A stretch of 64,000 bases of DNA from Takakia lepidozioides (GCA_030704615.1 CM060732.1:76303053-76367052); one strand, 5' to 3'. Positions 26,805 to 41,252 are shown, counted from the stretch's first letter. The notes: generated by a model not told the origin, from the sequence alone. Numbers and translations: made by a program.

Positions 26805-29800
26805 ATGTATGAAGGTTCTTTTGGACACTAGCTGCCATTCGGGCTAGTAAATCGCATACTTCTAAATTTTACGAATCCCGAAGACGCACTATATTGAAGC
26901 TTCTAGTATCATGTGGCCAGATCTCAACCTAGTATGATGTCAAGGCTTATTATGATAGTGCATTGATAGATTTTGTAGAATAAAGGGCATATATCAAATG
27001 AGATCCCCATTGTCTCAAGGAGACTTGGTGGTTGCAAGTGAACCATAGATTGGTAATGCAGGTCCTTCCCGGCTAGAGGAGGAGAAGCTCACCGTTTCTA
27101 ACAAATGCTTTGTCGAGGACTCAGAAGATGCCACAAGTCTTTTTGTGTAACATATCTATTTTATGCTTTTAAGGTAGGGTGCAGATATTATAAAGTTCTA
27201 TAATACTCCATGATATGATGTAACGTCTGAGGGGGAAGGATTTTTAGATGTAATGTCCCTACTTGCCATCTGATAACCATTATTTACCGCATGAGTTTTG
27301 TCCATTTTGAGACCATTCCCATGGTCAGATAAACTAGGCCTGCCCTGAGCAGTGGGGTCACTGCATATTTTACCAAAACCTTTGGTATTGGATCTACTTC
27401 AAAAATGCATATCAAACCATGTGATGATCCTTAAGCTAGGGGTCGTTAGGCAGCTCCCTTTCATTTTTTTATTGTAGAACACCTTTATAGAATAGATGAC
27501 ATATCATGTCACTTCACATTTAACAACATCTCTCTCTCTTACTTTCACACTTCGCAACGCCTGTCACTTCACCCTCCCTACCTTGGTATATTCTCCAATC
27601 ATAACATGCCACGATAAATTTGAATTTCAAACATTTTGTAAGGTTTTTTATTTTCATTGCTGAATATTGCACGTAATCATGAAAATATTTCATAAATGCT
27701 AGTTACAGATTGAGTGGTTAAAATGACTTCCGATTTTTGCCAAACTATAATAAGAATTCAAATTAATTAAAAATATAATATGTAGTCGCAATTCTTAGTT
27801 GATCATATATGAGTTGCGACTACATACAACTCATAATTTTTGTAATTTGTAATTATTCTTGTCGAATATTTTCTTAAAAATGACAAAAAATCGGCGCCAA
27901 ACCTGGAGTGTACGCGACTTTTTTCGATGCCAGCGTGGCAAAAATTTGTCGGTTGCGACTCCTAGTCGCTGGATGAGTGCTTTTGGACATCTAGTTGCAT
28001 ACTAAAGACCGGTTCAACCAAACACGATTCCTATAATGCATTAAGTCACAAGGGCTAGGGCTATGCATTAAGTCATCGGATCCCTTGCCCCCTGCATCTT
28101 TTGCATTTGTCTTTAGGGTCCACTACAATGTCAGGAGGTAGTGCATTTAAGTTAATGAGAATTGGGACATTACATTTGGTGTAATAATTTTTATTGTGAA
28201 TTTCTTTAGGCAACTAGGTGTCTAGATTAAGTTGTCTCAATCTGAACTGAGTTTGAGATGCAAATGTTAATATTCTTGACAATGTTTTTGGGGCTAGTAG
28301 GTATGGATGAAAGAGTGTCAAACGTTGAAACAATGTTGATTAGGAGTTTGACCCTGAATTAGAAGAGACCACAATGGAATCCCATTGGGAGCTCAGCTTG
28401 TTGGGTTGAATGATTTTATGGAGGATGAAATTTTGGCTACACGAGTTTCACTTATATTAACCCTTAAGTTCCCAAGCGACCTGAATGGGGTCACTTTGAA
28501 TTTGCAGTTCGACCTAATTTTTGCAGATCTAATCTGATGGGGCCCACTCCTGAAGCTTTAATGACAAGGGATTTGTCTCGAGTACGATGAAAAAAACAAA
28601 ATTAAAAAAAAAAACAAAAGCTACGACCTGCAAAAAATATCTAAGATCTCTCATTTACGTTTTGGGGCCTGAAAAGGGCTTGTTGACCGTTGACGTGGCA
28701 GTAAACAAGCCCAAAACAGATTGCACTCCAAAGGCCATTTTTGGCAGAAAATTAGCAATTTTGGAAAAAAGCGCTTCACCTTGTGGTGTGTGAGCATTAC
28801 ATACACACATCCACCGTTGGCTTTTAAAAATTTTGTAGATAAAAAGTACTTCATTTGGAGGCACATTTTCTCTTGTCAATTTTGAGATTTCAACCCCCAT
28901 GTAATTGCATGCACAGCAACCATAGGTGAAAAAATCAGTTGGACTTGCAATTTAGTGGGGTCATAGCCACTCCACTATTGATTTGGAAATGGTGGGTCTT
29001 GGGGCAAGCAAAATTGGATAAAGCTAGGTTTTGATTTGGTCAAACCAATTTCTTTATCACTTTTTCTTTGGGACCTGATATTTGAGGTCCGCGCCAAGGT
29101 TATAATCTCATAATTTCCATGGTGGACTTGGCTCATTTTTTGGTATGTCATGCATAAATGAGCTGGGCCCATTGCTATAAGGCTGGAATCTCTGGATGAT
29201 TTTTGGTAGGTTTCTAGGAGCAATTTACTACAGCTGGGTACCCAAAATTGGTAAAAAGTCAAAAAAGGGCTTGGGAACTTGAGGGTTAATGACTTTGATG
29301 TGGACATTGCAATGTTTGCTGATAATATGAGGAATTTAGAGGAAAAAACATTGCTTGCATATTGTTGTTCACCAAGATTCATAGTGGATTCTTTTAGTTT
29401 GTTTTGGTCCATGGGCATTAGGCAATTTGAGGAAAATTTGCATCCGGGATCCACAGTTCACATTGACACAGAAGATATAATGGAGTGACAGTGCAAAGGA
29501 GATTAGTACTAGCCTCATCACATGGGTCATGCAATCCATCTGAGTAGATAGCAGGAGGGATATCCGAAGAGCAAGTCTTGGTTGTCGGTCCACAGTCCAC
29601 AGTCCACACCAATAGAGAGTATTGACAAGTTTGTGTGAAGAGTGTTGTGGAGGTAGTCTGAAGTCGATGTGACTTGGTATCATATTAAATGTACGGATCA
29701 TGTGATACACGCGCGTGATATCACCGACCCATGCTTATTCATATCCTTCGCTTGGGGTTAATAGTCGATACCTTGATTCCTGTATTCCTCTAAATTTGAT

Positions 29801-30218
29801 GCTCCCTTCTTCATGACCTGTTTGCAAGTTGAGAGTAGATTGTCTTTTCTTTACAACTTGCACTGACACCGAATTAAGGTGCCCGTTATCAGCCTCTTCG
29901 CAAGTTCGCCCACACACTCCACTAAGGACAATACCAATCACCACCACCCACGTGACCATTTGGCTGTTTGGCGGCAGGACGTTCGAATTCCCGCTGAGAT
30001 TTCTGTTTAAGGCAACCGTGTGTGACGGCTAGCAGTCTTGATTGCTGGAGGAGGCTCGATCCTCAAGTTCGTGCTGTGTTCCCTTGTGAAAGAACTTCCA
30101 TCTATGGTCCTATATGAGGTCAGCACATTTGTATGCTTCAGAACCGCTAAGGTATAGCTGGTGCAGGCCAAGTGTGGTCGTCTTCCCCATCCTTCTGTTC
30201 CTTTGTGATTTTGTGTCA
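26805..30218. other. AT-rich intergenic stretch
   Basis: There is no conserved coding region that I can support. A 13-bp perfect inverted repeat lies at 27779-27791 and 27814-27826. Short open frames near 28600-29450 look random and A-rich. From about 29.9 kb the composition returns to that of the rest of the window, leading into the next gene. Confidence 0.5.
27779..27826. repeat. Perfect 13-bp inverted repeat (hairpin)
   Basis: TATGTAGTCGCAA at 27779-27791 is matched exactly by its reverse complement at 27814-27826, with a 22-base spacer. A further GTTGCGACT...AGTCGC pair lies near 27950-27970. It could be a remnant of a small inverted-repeat transposon or a chance hairpin in AT-rich DNA. 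Confidence 0.6.
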
Positions 30219-32547
30219 ATGGCTGACGGCAAAATCGTAGTCGAGGTGCAACTTCCTGGCGTTCCTCACAAGCTGGAGACGTTTGCAGGTCATGAGCGGT
30301 AAGCCGTCCGAAATGGCATATTTGTGATAAGCAACAAGTACTTTTGAGTTGCTCAGTTCTTTTTCGTTAGATTCATGAAGCTGGCCAAACTATCGACGCT
30401 GTGCAATGTCCAGATCTCAAAAGCGTTAACGTTGTGCGATGGGTGCAGGGTTGCTGTGGCTTTGTCTCAGCAAACAACGCGGGTCGGGTTGGAGCTTCCC
30501 AAGCCTAAACTGGTGGGCATAATAAATAACACACTGTCTTGCCACGTAGGTTGTGGTCTGCTAATCTCTCGACCGGTCCTCTTTAACTGAGTTCTGTCTT
30601 GTTTGGTATAATGCACAGATTACAGACGATTCTTGCACTGACCCTTTTCAAACCCAATGTAGATTTTGCAGATTGGGTAAGTTTGCTGACATTTGGATTC
30701 CTGCTGCTGTTACCAAGCCGGTGGCTGCAGTTGCTGCATTTGTGTATCCCCCATGACATGATCGGGTCCTTAGGTTGGTCTCTGTTGTGCAGTTTGAGCA
30801 TGTGCATACTTCAGAAGGCGATGATAGTTATAAACCTGAGGTAATTCACACCGATGGTTGGGTCTCCAAGAAGACAGAAATCCATCGTTCTACCGAATAC
30901 GAGGTGAGCAACTTGAAAATGAATATTGGCACTGATCATGGAAATCTAACATGGATTTGAAAGTTTTCCTTTACGTTCTTGTTTGGTTTAAGTCCGGTGT
31001 GCAGTGAGCTGCTATTGTATGATTCTGCTCAAGCTATTTTGACGGCTGTTAGTGATCGTGTCTTTGGGTGCAGAAACGTTTCGCCACGCCTAGAGACCAC
31101 TACGTCACTGCGCATGCTGATCATTATGGAAACGTCATTTGCAAGGTTTAGCTTGCGTGGAAATATCTCATCTCTGAACTAGTGTGGTGGTAATAATACC
31201 CGCGTAAGAGTCTGAAGTGCTGCACATTAGAACTTCACATACATGACTATACTGATTATGCATTTGTTGGCTAAACGTTCATTTTGAAAGGCTTATCCCA
31301 ATGTGTGCCTATGGTATACTGTTTAATTATTCTGACTTGTATCCTTCTGTTCAAAATACTTGCATGTAATTTTACATGCTTCTGATTCAAATCGAATAAC
31401 TATTTTCTTTGCGGCCGATGCTTTGTGTAATGTTATCACAGCTTCCTCATGAACTAACGCATCGGGAGTCGGTTGTTAACGTGAAGAGCGATGAAACTAT
31501 CAAGCTGGAGTGGCTCCATCCTAAGTGCGTCATCTCACGACAAACTTGACGTTCTTTTCAGAATGCTCGATTAGCTTACTGCGCAAGATTGTTCAGCAAC
31601 GTAGTGATGTGATGATAAGTCTGTTTGGCAGCAAACCCTTCTGAAAGAGTAGGGCAGTTGTATGTATGCCCTACTACCTGATGTAGAGGTTAAAGTTCCT
31701 CTAACCTCTTAAGGCTGCAAGGACTAGTGAAATGTTTGCCTACAAGTGTCAGAAAAGATACTATCTCTGGGTGTTATCATGACGAAACCGAAATTTACTT
31801 CGTAGATGAACGTTCGTGCTGTTTCACGCCGGAAGGAATATTCCTGCTTGCTGAGATTAGACTCGTCTAAATCCTAGTAAGAGGCGTTCTGGGAGAAGTT
31901 CATAGTTCTCACCCAATTCGATGCCCTGTTCGCGGGGTACTTTGTTGCTGCGACGTAGGCACAAGCTTTTCGATGTGAAGTTGCATCAGCACCTTATTGA
32001 ACTTCAGAAAATGGGTGAAGTTCCGGATGACGTCTTCATTCGCCTGGTTGAAAATGCACTTGAGGACATCAAAGCTCATCATCGTCATGCAGTGAAGAAA
32101 GGTTAGTCAGGCTCGCCCCTTCATAAGTTTATAGGCGCATGCTTAACACCGAAAGTTGTGATGACCTGGAAAGTTGTACGCCCAGAGAGGAGGGAGTGAC
32201 CCGTTGGAGATGTCGAGCTCTATTATGACTGACTGTTACAGGTCTGTAGCATCCTCGGTGTGACAGTCATCTTACCCCCCTGGGCTTTGTGGTATCGAAA
32301 TATGCAGATTTCATATCGAAGCTGTGAGCTTGAAGAACTCCTTTAACAGTACATTTTGCAGTATTTTACCGATTGTGCGCAGTTTTGAGATGCTGTGCGT
32401 ATCAGTCCATACTACCGGCCAGTTAGACGGACGGCCTAATGTTGTGCTAGGCCAGATTTCATCAACACTAGACCCTGGACAGATTCGATTGAGGAAGCAG
32501 AGGGAGGGAGGGGAATCGCCCGTCCGGAACTGAAACGTAGCACGTAG
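30219..32547 (+). CDS. Unrecognised eight-exon protein-coding gene
   Basis: I do not recognise the product. A phase-consistent model is: 30219-30298, 30449-30512, 30626-30676, 30793-30903, 31074-31145, 31442-31524, 31959-32101, 32483-32547, giving 222 residues with no internal stop. The start is MADGKIVVEVQLPG. The best-looking coding parts are the fourth exon (HTSEGDDSYKPEVIHTDGW), the fifth (KRFATPRDHYVTAHADHYG), the sixth (LPHELTHRESVVNVKSDET) and the seventh, which looks helical (LHQHLIELQKMGEVPDDVF). No signal peptide or membrane span is visible. The third-exon acceptor and the last exon are the least certain. It is probably a cytosolic or nuclear protein; no function is claimed. Confidence 0.5.
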
Positions 32548-34408
32548 CCTAATTATCGTGGAATATTGATTTTACTTGGTAGTCGAGATGAAATAGACAT
32601 GATATTAAGTGATAATTGATATCCATCGTTATTCTCTTTATGCATATCATCTCTCTGCGAAGTGCTGTTCTTCGAAACTTCGGACAAATGTACTTAACTC
32701 TCAATATCAATGTGACAAATGTTTGTTTCACTGTTTCCTCTGCGTAGAGGCTATCGATGCAACTAAAGTTGTCTCAATAATACAACAATCACAATACATT
32801 TCATGTCGGGAAGCGATCTTGTATCAAATCACATAAACAAATATTGTATTTGATAAACTGCACGACGAATAGTTGAATGCAGATAGTAATGGATATGACT
32901 GGATTTGTGTATAGCTATGATGATTGGAACTAAGTTTTGGTGAAATATCCTCTGTACAATTTCAATTTCAGTTAAATTATCTGGAAAATTCACAAGCTTT
33001 TCGCAAACAAGTAGGTGTTGAAATGCAGATGTGCTGACTGCTGACTGGAACTATCGTTCTGTCTGGGAACTATAACTGTTCAGAAGCGATTTTTGACACA
33101 AACAGGTCTACGCATGTTGGTGGGCTGGTGTCAGGTGTATAGGATTTGACTTAACCATCGGTCCATGCAAGAATACCCAGAAAGATCGTTGTTACAGCTA
33201 GACCAGTTGTCATCAACCCCAGACTCATTCGAAGCTGGCGGTGAGTTTGGCAAAAGCCTGCCTCGCCACGGACTGACTGGATCCCTGATCGCCAGCTCCG
33301 AGCAGTGCACACTTGCGTGGATCCTCCCTTTCTTCGACTCGCTGCCTACTTGCTGCGTAGCTCCAACGCTACCTACCTACCTACTCTACTTACGCGGCCG
33401 AGGGATAGCAAATTTGGTCCATTGTAGGTAGCACCGGACTCATGAAGTACTTGTCAGTTCAACTTGCACTTTGCGAGTTGCTCAGATTATTTCGAGCACC
33501 CAATCTCGCTCTGTAACGTTTAGTGCTCATGAGGGATAAAGCTAACGTTTGTTTAACGGCGGCGGATTTACAGAGCCTACTAATAGTGAGGATTGTAAAC
33601 AAGTTGATCGATCACCGCAAAGTTGTGAGAAGATTGAGTATGTATTCAAAATTTATACTTTTGCATTCAAATTATGCAGGTCCTCAAGGAAATCTGCAAC
33701 ATATAAATTACTATAAACACCAAAAGGGTGCGAGCATGGACCTGTGATGTGACTCTTCCCCAGAATCGACGTATGATTTCCTCTGGTGTCTCCACTGTCA
33801 GATATCCCACATTGTCCCATACAGTGTACATACACATGCGAAATCGGACAACGAGTACACGTGAACGGTGTTACATTAGTAAGGCTCAGTGTGCAGTGTC
33901 CTATAATCAGTTCTAGATCCCTAGAAAGGGAGGCTGCCAATAGAGCAATACTCAAAGGACTTTGTAGAGGGCCTGCACCACCGTGTTGAGTACTCGTGAA
34001 AAAGTACCCAATGTCTAACATTGATCCTTCCCATACCTGATGATTGGAAATGCTATACATATCACCCAGCGTGCCACCCTCAGATTGCACACAAGCCTGA
34101 CTTGATTTTGCTAGCTTCACCAGGCGGACTATGGGAACTTCCAACTTCCCTCCAGAGCTACAGTTAGTACTCGTGAATGCGAACCCAAGACCCCACCTGT
34201 CCAATAGAAGGAAGAAAAAACAGCTTTCCCAACAGTAGCCCGGCAACAGAGCACAGTAGTGAATAGAGAGGTAACAGTTATCCACCTTTGACTGAAAAGC
34301 GTGTGGTTGGCTTGCTGGCAGACTTGTCAGCATCACACTGATCATCTGTTAGGATCTATAGACACTCCTCTGGGAACAAAGATTGGGCATTGAAAGAAAG
34401 AGGGAGGA
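32548..34408. other. Intergenic stretch with a 230-codon minus-strand open frame
   Basis: The stretch probably includes the 3' UTR of the preceding gene and the promoter of the hydrolase gene. A minus-strand frame at 33653-34345 stays open for 230 codons (GGKLEVPIVRLVKLAKSSQ and GGTLGDMYSISNHQVWEG are its most protein-like parts). I recognise no family, it has no clear splice context, and it ends 64 bases from the start of the next gene. It may be a gene fragment. Confidence 0.3.
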
Positions 34409-35187
34409 ATGGAGTCATACAGGAAGTATGTGGTTCGTCAGAGAGCACCAAATCCAGAGCAGGCAGTGTTGCTAGTGATCGACATGCAGGAGTTCTTCCG
34501 GGGCATGGGAGAGCCGATTCTACCAGAGCTGCAGAAAACCATAAACCTAGCTCGGCAAGCAGGCATACCAGTTGTCTACACACAGCACATGCATAAAGAT
34601 CCCTCGGACTATGGCATGCTCCATGAATGGTGGGGCGGTGAACTCATCAAAGGCGGGACCCCTGAAGCCGAATTGATGCCTGAAGTGGGCAGGCTTGAGG
34701 TCAGAGTTGCCCTTTGCAATCCCGTGTTTCAGTGCGGTAGAAGAATGTTCGCACAAGCGTCTCATGCTCCTTCTTCGTCTCTTGCCATTGTATCAAGAAT
34801 AGCACATGGGCACATAAAGGTTTCGTTCTGATATTCTCCAAGGAATCGATCCGTCTATTGCTTCATAACCCTCCTCAATTGTGAATGCAGAGTGACAAAC
34901 TTGTACCGAAGCACACTTACGGTGCATTCTACGACACGGATTTGGAGAGCTTTCTGAGAAAGAAGGGAAAGACAGAAGTCATTGTCACTGGGGTGATGAC
35001 CAATTGCTGCTGTGAGACTACTGCAAGAGAGGCATTTGTCAGGGGGTTTCGTGTATTCTTCTCAACTGATGCAAATGCTACAATCAATGCAGATCTGCAC
35101 AATAGCACCTTGAAGAATTTGGCCTATGCCTTTGCTTATCTTGTTGATGTTAGTGCCCTCTCTAGTGCATTGAAAGTAGACAATTAG
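34409..35187 (+). CDS. Isochorismatase-family hydrolase (nicotinamidase-like)
   Basis: Two exons, 34409-34699 and 34891-35187, join in frame to 195 residues, the usual size for this cysteine-hydrolase fold. The catalytic triad is visible: Asp25 in [10 protein letters not shown], Lys104 in [10 protein letters not shown] and Cys137 in [14 protein letters not shown]. The family hydrolyses amides or vinyl ethers such as nicotinamide, ureidoacrylate or isochorismate; the sequence alone does not settle the substrate. Residues such as HMHKDP and the WWGGE segment may line the pocket. There is no targeting peptide, so a cytosolic enzyme is likely. Both exons are complete, with a GT-AG intron of 191 bases. 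Nearby genes give no pathway clue. Confidence 0.9.
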
Positions 35188-36298
35188 ATTGTTGATACTT
35201 CAATGGCCTCAGCTTGCCGTACAATTGACAAACGTAGGAGCAGACTGGTCATGGTCAGAGAGTCTCTTGGATTGACTATAATGGAGGATATTACATATAA
35301 GATGGGGATGACTCAAGAGACCCTTCACAGTTGTGCATTTAGCATTCATATTTCTTTGGGAGACACTGCGGGCATTTGCAGAATGGAACTGCAGTGGTAA
35401 CTGGTGCAGAACCCAAGAATAACCCTGTTAAGATCAATAGATGCAGGAAGAATGGAGCATGTTGCCATTTTGTAGGCCACCATGTCCCCACAAAATTCGA
35501 ACTCCAGAGTGGCAGATACATTCTGGGCTTTTAGGAGATAAGAGGTACCTTTTGATAAGAGATACCAAGATTTTAAACTTCCTGCGTGTACTAATTTCGA
35601 AAGATAGGAGTGAGAAAGTACGAGGGCCCGGCACTCCTTAGCCTTTGTCTCTGTTCACCAGCATTCACATCTGAAGCAGATGATGCACATACAGAAGTAG
35701 GTCAACATACCAATAAAGTTGGCAAGCTGAAACGTGCTAGACTATCATGATGAGCAACTGTGGTGTGCTAAGAGAAAGCATAAACCTCACAAAGACTGTA
35801 CTAACTTCCCACCACACATCTTACATCTTAAAAAATTCAGAATCACTCTAGCCATGCAGTCAGTAGTTTTCCATACATTTTCCTTTCAAGTTCGAAGGCC
35901 GCAGATAGTAACAAGAGCCATAGAGGTGCAATGTGCACCACTGTTTTTACCAGCAAAGTCTTGCCTTGCGCAACACATGGTAAGTTCTCGAGCCAGGTCA
36001 ACTTGGTACCTGCTTCTACTGGAAAGATCCACATATTCCATGATTGAAACTGGAGGGTACTTTCCTTTGTGCCTGCTTTATTGTTGGAAGCAAGAGATAC
36101 AGAGGTATTAAAAAAGGGACTAACGTAAGGACTCCTTGACCATCGAAGGTTAATACTATACAACCTCACTATGAATGTCCCAATTAGCCAAGAACAGCAC
36201 ATTGACATGAAAAATGAGACAACTGACTTAAGGCCTCTTCTCTCTCTTTCCTCTCTGCCTCCCCACACACAAATCCTCAAATGAACGAGAGGAAACAA
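35188..36298. other. Convergent 3' flanks of the hydrolase and RGP1 genes
   Basis: The hydrolase (plus) and RGP1 (minus) point toward each other here. Open frames in this stretch are short and unconserved. It most likely holds two 3' UTRs; I see no other gene or repeat. Confidence 0.5.
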
Positions 36299-39200
36299 TC
36301 ACAACCCTGGGCTTCCCCCTGAACTGGAAGCCCCGTCACCTCTCTGGGGCAAACCTGTCCCAGAGGAAGACAAGTTAAAAGAGTTCCTGGCAACAGTTGA
36401 TGCCCTTGGTGACGGTACCCAGATATCTCCCCTCTCCTTTTTAGCCTTGCTAGCGCCAGCAGTGTGAGTTCGAGGAAGGGGCGCGTGCACCGTGAGTGGC
36501 ATTGACCACTCTCCTTTGTGCCGCTCACTAAGATCGAGCAACAGCGGATGCTCAATCTTACTCCAATCTACATCTGGTTGGGATGCAACAAATTCGAAGC
36601 GAAGAACCCATTGGACAGATACAAGGGGAGTAGAAAAGGAAGCAGGCCCATCCATGGGTATAGAGAAGAGGAAATGGGTGTTGATCATATCGCACACCAC
36701 TTCATAATACTCTGATTGGACCTGTCACAGTCCAGCCCACAGTCTTTAATTTCCTGAACGCTCAACCCTTTATATTCAAAAGATAGAAGGTTACTTTCCA
36801 AGTCCATCAAACATAGGCTTGCTTGACCTTTGTGAACCAAATAGGATAAAGCTTTCATCCAGTTTAGGAACAACTTTGAGACTGCATTGTTGCCCTTCAT
36901 GAACTGAAAGCTAAGCTCCATATCAGTGAGATAACAGAAGTTCTATAATGGTGCCGCACTCAAATCTGTTCCTAAACGGCACTTTCTAAATTCCGAAGTA
37001 ATAAAATAGTGGCTGCCAAAGCCCGGGTCAAACTCATAAGTTAGGTCCCATTTGAAAAATCCCTTTGGCAGTCAGTCGGTCACATATTGCGAAAATGCAA
37101 GAATGTTGATCCAAAAATTTGGCAAATTGTAAATCAAAGAGTATGCTACACAGGGTGCAGAAGGAGATGTATGCTGGTGGTTTGGTCCAAAAGCAGATGA
37201 GACTAGAACCCCAATTTCACAGATTAACTCTAAAAGTGGATAAAAAAGTCAAATATCCTCCGACAGTATGTCCAGAGAGTTTGTGTAGCATGGAAACGGG
37301 GACTACAACAAAGACTGTTAGAGAAACAGATGAAAGTACCTTAGTAATGGTTGATGAATTTTTACGGGAGGGGTGAACAGATGACAGATTCAAAACCTCC
37401 CGTGTCTCTAGCACTGCTGAGACCTGCCCCAATTACGAGATGAAAGCTCAACACTCCACATCATTGGTTGAAACCATCAGATATCTAAATACAACTTGGC
37501 TGTCTCTACAAACTTTGACAGAAAGACCTACATATGCCACACGTCTAATATGCATATACGGGTATGCAAATTTCACATGCAAACAGAGAGTGAGCTTTCC
37601 ACCTCCAAGCATCTCCTTGGGCCCTCATCGTGGAAGAACTGTAGGGTACCAGCAACCTGCCAATAAGGGCACGTTAGCAACAGCGCTGAAAGATAGCCTG
37701 TACTTCACAGTTTCTGTTAGAGAAGCATTTGAATGCTGTTGATTATCATAAGAACACTTTCAATTCCATCTTACAAATACAAGACCTGCTGATACGCACC
37801 ATGTCCCCATAGTAGAAAGTGGATGTAGTATTCTTCGGTGAAAACCGGACCAACACTTGATCATCCATCCGAATGTTATAGGATCTTCCTCGATTGTAGG
37901 CCACTGCCACATAGCAGACACACAACAGTCATCAGCCTCAACCTCAGCAGTTTCTAGGTGTATCCAGAAATCCTGAATGTCTGAAGGAACTCCAAGGTCC
38001 GCTTGCCCCTCCCCACGCCTAGACAATTAACTGTTGCTCATGTCTTTACTATTAGAAAGTTGTGGGGCTCACATGCTGCAGCGGTTACTTGCGAACCTCG
38101 CAAGACAACTGCATTTGGTCAAACAGGCAGATGCAGGGTTACACTGCTATGGAGCTGTGGTGACACGTGGGTCACATACCTGTGAAGCGTAAAGTTTGTG
38201 GTCACTAGGCCATCGGTTCACAACATATAGCACCACATGTGGACTAGCTCAAAGTCAGCCCTTGCACATTTACTTGCTAGTGATGTAATCATAAACAGGC
38301 ACTAACAACACAACTGCCAGCACAGCTACAGCCTGCTCTCACAGAAAAATGGAGAAAGACAGTCAGCTTTGCTGCAGCATTTACAAAATGAACACCTGGC
38401 CAACAAGATGGTATAGCACTGACTTTCAGTGTGAAAAGTGGATATGAACCATCATGTGGCACTGACAAGATTTCTTACAGGAACAAATCTCTTTCAGATT
38501 CAACCTAAAATAGCAGCAGATTGATAAATTTCCCCAATATTCAAGCATTACCAGCTGGTGATCGCGGTGAGCCAATGCCAATTTCCTCCTCCACTCGACC
38601 ACTATAGCTGCCATAGCCACCTTCATAGCCATTCATGTTGCCAGCTGGCCATACATGGCTGCCATTAGCTGTCTGTGAATCTTCAGGTCCCTCACTGACA
38701 GAGCTCCCCAAATTCCCCGCTTTCTTCTGAGCTGCAGGTCTATTTGGAGCATTTTCAAAACGTTGTGAATCTGCCTCCAAGACACATGTAGAGCAGGTAA
38801 GGCATTGGAACTCTTTCAAGAGGCTTCATGTGTACCACTTGCTACCCCACCACTGAGCTAAGCTGGTTTCAGTTGGCTCTAGCACACTCATACTTCTGGA
38901 CAACTCTCTGAGCCCCTGTATGGAGCCCAACAAGTAACAGCAAACAAAGAACTAAAAAAAGGGATGGAATAAGAAAGGACATACTTGAACCAGGATCGAG
39001 TACTAGTTCCTCAGTAGATCCAGCAAGCATGTCCACTCTGTTGGAGTATGCTAGCTGAGCTGAAGGATCCAGACTCTCCTTTGTCATCACTCTGGAAGTG
39101 TGTTCAAATGCAGGCTCCAATGACAGCAATTTCACAGGACTATTGAGAGTCGAGCTCCCTGACTCTTCACTGCTGATTCTGTCCTCTCTATAGCCTGAGG

Positions 39201-41221
39201 TAGTGTTCAAAGCCCAGGCCTGTCTCAACCATTCAGCCATCCAAAAAACATTTCAATGATTGTAACCTTCGTTTAACAGACCAATGGAAGCTCCCTTTCT
39301 GGAGCAATTGGACAAATTTCAGATGTCATGCTGTCCGTACACTAAGATGTTCATCTCTTTATTGCCACATGAGGCACAATACTAGTGAAATGCCTCACTG
39401 GAGATAGCCCAGTTGGAAGGAGAATGATAGCTTTAGGGAACTTACCCAGCTGGCCTCATCATTTTTTTCTTTCCATTGGATCTCAACCTCAATAGGGGAT
39501 GACGGAACAATACCTGCCACATACCATCAACTATTTGCAAAGCTATCAGGGCAATAAATCAAACAAAAATCAAACAGAACTCCAGAACAAGAGAGACAGG
39601 AGTGCAGCAAAAGCCCTGCTACTTCACTTCCTCAATCATGCCAAGACGTCTGTAAGGAGGCATCGATAAACGAAGTTGTATGCAACATGACGGGCTGTAT
39701 TTCTCAGCAGATGGGTTCTGCAACACTGCAAATGCACTTGCCTGGACCCTATCCCTCAACTCGACTCTCTGTTTTATGGTGAACTGCCAAGTCTTTTTAG
39801 TGTGGTGTTTAGAGAAAGACAAAACTCATTGCAGGGCTATTCAGGATACATAGGATGTATCAATGTGAGAGCCTAGTAAACCCTCAACTCACCTTTGAGA
39901 GGTAACCATTATGCCCTTTCTTCAAAGGCATGCCAGCATTTTCAATACTACTCAATAGGCATGAGGCAGGAGCGCTGAAGCACCACTTGGTTGAGTATTT
40001 CTAGGGGCTCAGAAACTGTGAGGAACCCACCGTATGATCTGTAATGATCCTTAGCTTGAAGTTCCTCAGATGTGAGGCCACTGCTGTTGGGCATTGTCCA
40101 GATAGGAAGTGGAGTCCGTACTTCCTGCATACCCCATTCCACAAACAATAGAAATTCTTTTGAGTGTTGAAAAACAGCAACAAACGTATAAGTTCCCAAA
40201 ATGGTAACCCAGAGTGGACTCCTTCCCCATAGACACACTTCTCATACTGGAAATGACAGCCCACATGTACCTAAAAGCTCAGTTCTGTCTGATTAGCTTT
40301 TTGCAAGACATGCCATTGGCTTAGTCCAACCCCATGTATTGCATTGACCTTTATGCATAATGGTTGGCGACTCGAATGAGGCACACGAAAGCTCCTCAAG
40401 TGATGGATTAAAGTTACTACTCTGCTCTGTTATCCATTTGGTACACGCAGAAAGCCAGAGTTCCATAAATCCTGAAAGTTCTTTTGGGTCTTGCCTGAAG
40501 TCTCTTAAGTCAGTTTCTTAGTCATGCTCTGGGCAGCTTGAGGTCTGCAAAGGGTGTGAATTTCTGAAACAAAGACAGTCCAAATGGCTGGGACAGTTCA
40601 TTACGAGCTCTCGTTGAAGGGTGATTCCTAAGGTGCAAAGATGATTTCACCCCAGCTCCCAAGTTTAGCCTTATGTTCATAACAGACTCCATGCCCAGAT
40701 TAGACAGCAGAAAAAAGGGGTTTTGGAGGAAGTAATATATGAGAGAGACATTGTTTGCCATAGCCTTGTGACCATGGACCCGATGTCCAGTTTGGACGGA
40801 ATAACACTACCTTCATGACGGGCTCACTCCAGTAGTGGGAGTCAGCGAGAGAGAGAGAGAGAGGAGAAGAGTGAGAGAATGTAGTCATAAGACGTTTGCC
40901 ATATAGTTGCCATAGACCCTGTGCCCAGTTTGGGCAGAACACTACACCTTTGTGAGGGGCTCACTCCAGTAGTGGGACTTACATTGATGTAAACAACTAG
41001 TTTAGGCTTTCCACGTTTCCTCTATGGAGCCCTTCACACAAGCATCAATCTGTGTGTGGCTGCCCAGTAATTAGACCCCAAGAGAACAGGCTTTAGGCTC
41101 AGCCTAAAGCTTTTGGAAGTTGGTGAACAGAGGTGCAGGGACTATGTCCTAGATGGTCCTGAAGAGGGAGCTCTCTATGAGCCCGTGTCACAAACAGGGA
41201 AAATTTTCAGGGAAGTTTTAT

Positions 41222-41252
<31 letters not shown>

